Source: Acidobacteriota bacterium
Lineage (GTDB): Bacteria > Acidobacteriota > JAAYUB01
Length of the DNA: 64,000 bases
NCBI GenBank assembly: GCA_018001935.1
Contig: JAGNHB010000015.1
Span: 1 to 64,000, forward strand
Reading direction: 5' to 3'
The position numbers and the translations under genes were made by a program. This document shows positions 59,771-64,000 of the stretch, piece by piece. Below the pieces are notes generated by a model. The model was not told the DNA's origin and made no database searches. It saw only the letters and a program-made list of their open reading frames with translations. The number at the start of each line of letters is the position of its first letter. Position 1 is the first letter of the stretch.

Positions 59771-61147
59771 GTGAGCGCAAGAAAGGGATTGTGGACGGTC
59801 GGCCTGTTCGGTCTCCTCTGCCTCTTCTCCCCGTCCCAGGATCGTCCGGACGACCTGGCACGGGTGAAGGCGGAGAACGCCGAACTCCGGGAGGAAGTGG
59901 GCCAATTGCGGAAAGACGTGGAAGCACTGCGAAACGCCGTGGCCGAACTGAAGGGCCTGCTGGCGCCGAAACCGGCCCCGGAGTCGGTCGCCGCCGCACC
60001 GGCCGTCCCGGCCCCGACGCTTCCCCCTCAGGCGGTTTCCGCCCCGGAGAAAGCCGACCGGAACGCCGTCACCAGCAAGTTCAAGGTCGACCTTTACGGG
60101 TACGTCAAGCTGGACGCCGCCTGGAACACCCACCGCGTCAACCCCGGCAACTTCGCCCGGTGGGTCGAGTCCGACGCCGTGAGCCCCGACGACGCGGAGT
60201 GCGTCATCACGGCCAACGACACCCGGGTGGGCATCGACGTGACGGGGCCCGAGATGAAGGGCGTCAAGACCACCGGCAAGCTCGAGGTCGACTTCTACGG
60301 GGGCGGGACGGAGAACCGCCCCCTCCCCATGCTCCGTCACGCCTACCTCAAGCTGGAGTGGCCCCGGTACGACTTCTCGCTGATCGCCGGCCAGACCTGG
60401 GACGTGATCTCGCCCCTGTTCCCCTACATGATCAACTACAGCCCCACCTGGTGGTCCGGCAACATCGCCTACCGCCACCCCCAGGTCCGACTGGAGAAGG
60501 GTTTCCGGCTGGGCGGAGGGACCCGGCTCACCCTGCAGGGGGCCGTGGCCCGGACCATCGGGGACACCCTGGTCCCCTCCACCGACACCGGCCGGGACTC
60601 CCCCCTGCCCACCTTCCAGGGGCGCGCGGCCCTCCAGTTCCGGGGCTTGGGCGGCCGGAACGTCGTGATCGGCGTCTCGGGTCACCGCGGGCGGGACGAG
60701 ATCGACCTCGACACCCACGGCCGCAGCGTCACCGTGCCCAGCTGGTCGGGCAACCTCGACTTCAGCTTCCCCCTGTCCGACAAGGTCCTGCTCAAAGCCG
60801 AGATCTACCGTGGCGCGAATTTGGACGAGTACTTCGGCGCCATCGGCCAGGGCATCAACCTCGCGACCAACCGCGCCATCGGCGACACCGGCGGGTGGGT
60901 GTCCCTGGCCATGGGGCCCTGGCGCCGTTGGCGGTTCAACCTGGGCGGCGCCATCGACGACCCCAACGACGACGACCTGAACGTCGGAGACCGCACCCTG
61001 AACGAGGTCTACTTCGGAAACGCCCTGTTCGACGTCAACGCGGCGGTCCAGATCGGCCTGGAGCTGTCGAGGTGGCACACCTCTTACAAGGGACGTTCGC
61101 CGGGCGACGCCCTGCGGTTCCAGACCTCATTTATCTATAGATTTTGA
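59771..61147 (+). CDS. DcaP-like outer membrane porin, paralogue 2
   Basis: 458 residues and closely similar to its neighbour: coiled coil (LARVKAENAELREEV), Ala/Pro linker, FKVDLYGYVKLDAAWN barrel start, identical-type end FQTSFIYRF. Differences cluster in loops, as expected after duplication with change of specificity. The start is GTG 59771 with GAGGAGG seven bases upstream. No clear promoter seen between the terminator and the gene. Confidence 0.88.
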   Translation: MSARKGLWTVGLFGLLCLFSPSQDRPDDLARVKAENAELREEVGQLRKDVEALRNAVAELKGLLAPKPAPESVAAAPAVPAPTLPPQAVSAPEKADRNAVTSKFKVDLYGYVKLDAAWNTHRVNPGNFARWVESDAVSPDDAECVITANDTRVGIDVTGPEMKGVKTTGKLEVDFYGGGTENRPLPMLRHAYLKLEWPRYDFSLIAGQTWDVISPLFPYMINYSPTWWSGNIAYRHPQVRLEKGFRLGGGTRLTLQGAVARTIGDTLVPSTDTGRDSPLPTFQGRAALQFRGLGGRNVVIGVSGHRGRDEIDLDTHGRSVTVPSWSGNLDFSFPLSDKVLLKAEIYRGANLDEYFGAIGQGINLATNRAIGDTGGWVSLAMGPWRRWRFNLGGAIDDPNDDDLNVGDRTLNEVYFGNALFDVNAAVQIGLELSRWHTSYKGRSPGDALRFQTSFIYRF

Positions 61148-61215
61148 GCGCTTTTCTCGGATATGATGCCTTCTTTTCGGCCGGCTGGAAGGCCAGTGCG
61201 GCAAGAGGAGGTGTT

Positions 61216-63381
61216 ATGAACGCAAAGGCGCCGATTTCGCAACGCGTCGAGGGAGCGCCGGCACCCGGCCGGCAGCCCCGCGCAGATCGACAAACGAGTG
61301 CCGGCCGGATACCGGCGCTTCCGCTCCCCTCGAGACGATCGAGAGTGGCGGCTTTCCTTGCAGCGGCATGGCTGACATCAATTTCCGGTTTTGTGATGGC
61401 CGTACCGACCGAGTGGGTCCCCTGCGGGCCGGCGAACAGCCGGGTCCGCTCCATGGCCCGGGACCCGGCCGCCCCGAACCGGCTGTTCGCCGGCCTGCAG
61501 GGCGGCGGGGTTGTCCGCAGCGACGACGGCGGGCGCACCTGGGTTCCGAAAACCAGCGGCCTGCACATCCCGAGGGTGGGCATCCTGTCCTGGAACCCGA
61601 CGGCACCCGAGGTGGTCTACCTGACCACGACGTCCGGAGGGGTTTTCCGGAGCGGGAACGGGGGTCGCGATTGGGTCTGCATCAACGGCGAACATATGTC
61701 ACTGATCATCTGGGCGTTGTGCGCGGACCCCTCCGATCCCGACGTGCTGTACGTTTCGGCGACCAACACCCGCCTTTTCAAGTCGCTGGATGGCGGGACA
61801 ACCTGGTTCTCGATCAACACGGGCATCGAGGGCCAGCTCACCGGCAGCCTGGACGTCGATCCCTTCGCCCCGCAGCACGTGATGGCCAACACCGGGAAGT
61901 ACTATCTCACCACCGACGGCGGTGCGCACTGGAACCGGGTTTCGACGCCGGGCGGGGGGGAGGTGCACGGGTCCGTCCATTTTGATCGGCACGTGGCCGG
62001 GCGCGTGTACACGGCGGCGTCCACCAAGGGGATGTACCTGAGCCGGAACAACGGTTCCTCCTGGATCAAAATGGCCGGCTTGCCATCCTTCGCTTATTTC
62101 CGGAGGATCTGCTTCTCCCCGGGGCCGGAGCATGCCGTCTGTGCATGCACCGACCGGGGGCTCTTCTGGTTGGACCGGGGCACCGACACCTGGTTTCCCG
62201 ACACCCGCGGCCTGGGGGAATCCGCGGTGGTCTCGGTGGTCTTCGACCCCGACGACCCCGGCGTGATGCTGGCGGGTACCGATTCCGGCGTCTACCGCGT
62301 CGCGGGAATCGACGAAAACTGGGCCCCATTCGGGACCGGTCTTCCCGCGGGACCGACGGGCGCCGACCTGCTGCACATGGGAACCCGGGGAATCCTGGCG
62401 GCCCCGGAGGATTTTGTCGGCGTCTTCCGCAGCGACGACGGCGGGATGAACTGGGCCCCTTCCCGCGGCGGCTTGATTGCGTCCCCCGTCCGGGGGCTCA
62501 CCTTCTCCGGCTCCACCCTGATCGCGGGAACCGAATCCATCGGGGTGTACACCAGCACCGACGGGGGCGAGACGTGGATCGACCCGGGCAACACCCCCTC
62601 CCGGGTCGCGACCCTTGCCACGGACCCCGGGGTGAGCGGTGTCGTGCTCATGGGCACGCTGGGCGACGGGTTGAAACGTTCCGAGAACGGCGGGCAGACC
62701 TGGACAAGCGTGGGAGGTTGCCCGGGGTCGGCCTATTCGATTGTTTTCGACCCGGTGGATTCGTCCGTTGTGTACGCCGGTTCGGACCAGGGGATCGTGT
62801 ATCGGTCGACGGATCACGGGAGGAACTGGGCGGTTCTCGTTCAGGGTCTGACCCCCTGGTCGGTCCTCGCGCTGGCCACGGACCCGTTGAGCCGGCAGTT
62901 GATCTACGCGGGGACCGGCGCCAACGGTCTTTTCCGGAGCCAGGACGCCGGCGCCACGTGGTCCGCGGTGAACAACAGTTTCCCGAGCACCTACGGCTTC
63001 GCGATGACGGTGGATCCCTTGACTCGGGCTGTTTACGCAGGCTCGACGATGGGCGTGTACCGCAGCCTCGACCTGGGTGACACCTGGGAATCGGTGGGCC
63101 AGGGCCCGCCCGGTACCGTGTGGTCCCTTCTCCTCGTCGATCGGCCCTGCCCGACCATCCTGGCCGCCTGCGGTTCGTCGGGCATCTATTCCTGGTCCTA
63201 CCACCCGGACGGCGATCTCAACCTCGACAACACCGTCAACGCCCTCGACGCCGTGCTCATGGCTTCCCGCCTCGCCGGGCTGAACGCGGAATTCGCACCC
63301 GGCGAGAACGGCGACGCCACCGGGGACGGGCGGGTGGACGTTCTGGACCTGCTGTTCATCTCACGGCGAGCGACGCGATAA
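61216..63381 (+). CDS. Secreted BNR-repeat beta-propeller with dockerin-like C-terminus
   Basis: About 721 residues. A basic N-terminus and hydrophobic segment (VAAFLAAAWLTSISGFVMA) mark it as exported. About a dozen BNR/Asp-box motifs (S.DGG.TW type: SDDGGRTW, SLDGGTTW, STDGGETW, SENGGQTW, SQDAGATW) build one or two beta-propellers. The last ~55 residues carry two Ca-binding loops (DLNLDNTVNALDAVL and DATGDGRVDVLDLLF), the dockerin type I pattern. GAGGAGG precedes ATG 61216. No sialidase catalytic residues can be assigned, so a glycan-binding or scaffold-docked role is likelier. Confidence 0.85.
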   Translation: MNAKAPISQRVEGAPAPGRQPRADRQTSAGRIPALPLPSRRSRVAAFLAAAWLTSISGFVMAVPTEWVPCGPANSRVRSMARDPAAPNRLFAGLQGGGVVRSDDGGRTWVPKTSGLHIPRVGILSWNPTAPEVVYLTTTSGGVFRSGNGGRDWVCINGEHMSLIIWALCADPSDPDVLYVSATNTRLFKSLDGGTTWFSINTGIEGQLTGSLDVDPFAPQHVMANTGKYYLTTDGGAHWNRVSTPGGGEVHGSVHFDRHVAGRVYTAASTKGMYLSRNNGSSWIKMAGLPSFAYFRRICFSPGPEHAVCACTDRGLFWLDRGTDTWFPDTRGLGESAVVSVVFDPDDPGVMLAGTDSGVYRVAGIDENWAPFGTGLPAGPTGADLLHMGTRGILAAPEDFVGVFRSDDGGMNWAPSRGGLIASPVRGLTFSGSTLIAGTESIGVYTSTDGGETWIDPGNTPSRVATLATDPGVSGVVLMGTLGDGLKRSENGGQTWTSVGGCPGSAYSIVFDPVDSSVVYAGSDQGIVYRSTDHGRNWAVLVQGLTPWSVLALATDPLSRQLIYAGTGANGLFRSQDAGATWSAVNNSFPSTYGFAMTVDPLTRAVYAGSTMGVYRSLDLGDTWESVGQGPPGTVWSLLLVDRPCPTILAACGSSGIYSWSYHPDGDLNLDNTVNALDAVLMASRLAGLNAEFAPGENGDATGDGRVDVLDLLFISRRATR

Positions 63382-63392
63382 AGGAGACGGCC

Positions 63393-64000
63393 ATGCATCC
63401 TGCGATCCGTATTTCAGTCCGCGTGTTGTCTGCACTCGTCCTCGTGGCCGGGATCGGGGGGGCGGGAGCCGCGGAAGCGCCCCCGGCTTCGGGCAGGGAG
63501 TGGCTGGACATGACCTACCCCTACGACGAGAAGACCGTCTACTGGCCGACGGCGGACCCGTTCCGCCTCGAGAAGGTCTTCGCGGGGGAAACCGACGGCG
63601 GCTACTGGTATGCCTCGAACAACTACTCCGCGTCCGAGCACGGGGGGACCCACGTCGACGCACCCCGCCACTTCGCCCGGGGAGGGCGCACCATCGACCA
63701 GGTGCCCCTGGGGGAGTGGATCGCCCCGGCGGTGGCAGTGGACGTGCGGGAGGCCTGCGAGAAAGACCCCGACTACCTCCTGACGCCGGCGGACCTGGAA
63801 TCCTGGGAGAAACGCCACGGGAAGATCCCGGCCGGCGCCTGGCTGGTCATGGTCAGCGGTTGGGACCGTCGCTTCTACCCCGACCGGTCAAAGGTCCTCG
63901 GGACCGGAAAGACGGGGGCCGCGGCGGTCCCGGAGCTGCACTTCCCCGGGTTCTCCCCGGAGGCGGTGGAGTGGGCCGTCTCCCAGCGGGGGATCATCGG
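63393..64000 (+). CDS. Secreted cyclase-family protein (kynurenine formamidase-like), partial
   Basis: The first ~202 residues are present; the gene runs off the window end. A signal peptide (VLSALVLVAGIGGAGAAEA) is followed by LDMTYPYDEKTVYWP and the metal-binding signature SEHGGTHVDAPRHF (HxGTHxDxPxH) of the cyclase/kynurenine formamidase family. Later segments (WLVMVSGWDRRF, FPGFSPEAVEWAV) also fit. AAGGAGA precedes ATG 63393, 11 bases after the propeller gene. Export is unusual for formamidases; the substrate is unknown. Confidence 0.88.
   Translation, partial: MHPAIRISVRVLSALVLVAGIGGAGAAEAPPASGREWLDMTYPYDEKTVYWPTADPFRLEKVFAGETDGGYWYASNNYSASEHGGTHVDAPRHFARGGRTIDQVPLGEWIAPAVAVDVREACEKDPDYLLTPADLESWEKRHGKIPAGAWLVMVSGWDRRFYPDRSKVLGTGKTGAAAVPELHFPGFSPEAVEWAVSQRGII

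Overview
The window is GC-rich chromosomal DNA from a Gram-negative, diderm bacterium. Acidobacteriota is the most likely phylum. The evidence is a VWFA-related protein of the type abundant in that phylum (46287-47219), a small secreted protein of an acidobacterial style (42312-42701), and envelope genes that imply an outer membrane (two DcaP-like porins, RlpA, MltD-like transglycosylase, secreted parvulin). This placement is inferred from gene content; there is no rRNA gene here. I saw no tRNA, rRNA, insertion sequence, phage or CRISPR.

Layout. 1-871: a PDZ remnant and a hexamer/dodecamer minisatellite. 872-6115: a GT-C membrane glycosyltransferase, a bacterial cereblon-type (CULT) protein, then clpS-clpA. 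6571-13242: a promoter, a giant secreted protein (a clostripain-like domain without catalytic residues plus nine ~126-residue repeats) and a small secreted partner, closed by a strong terminator. 13472-16327: GNAT acetyltransferase and a multi-PAS histidine kinase, translationally coupled. 16328-17190: a repeat island. 17191-30664: a co-directional chemosensory/c-di-GMP operon with the full part list of a Wsp system (two CheW, MCP, CheA-REC, CheB, REC-GGDEF, CheR-TPR), led by a membrane GAF/GGDEF/HD-GYP protein whose catalytic signatures are degenerate. This is the most interesting system in the window. 30942-33534: parvulin and lytic transglycosylase. 33601-38182: small membrane or secreted proteins, HydE-like radical SAM enzyme, wecB and a possible RiPP precursor. 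38262-40197: nuoC, nuoB and nuoA plus an unknown gene. 40603-43425: rtcB, a secreted protein and a broken ATPase. 43560-46200: dnaK and grpE. 46287-48392: VWFA protein and M28 peptidase/glutaminyl cyclase, fired from overlapping divergent promoters. 48401-52711: a nested repeat ladder, prolyl oligopeptidase, GNAT, L,D-transpeptidase. 52877-53446: a second broken ATPase. 53747-57970 (minus): rlpA-coaD-pgm-dapF-trmJ. 58187-64000: two paralogous DcaP porins, a BNR propeller with a dockerin-like tail, and a cyclase-family protein cut by the window end.

How it works together. The Wsp-like operon should convert a cytoplasmic or membrane signal into CheA phosphorylation, with CheB/CheR adaptation and c-di-GMP synthesis by the REC-GGDEF protein. 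The rest is mainly envelope biogenesis and proteostasis. Intergenic spaces are unusually rich in short-period repeats of several unrelated families, which occur in both orientations and sit beside gene starts and ends.
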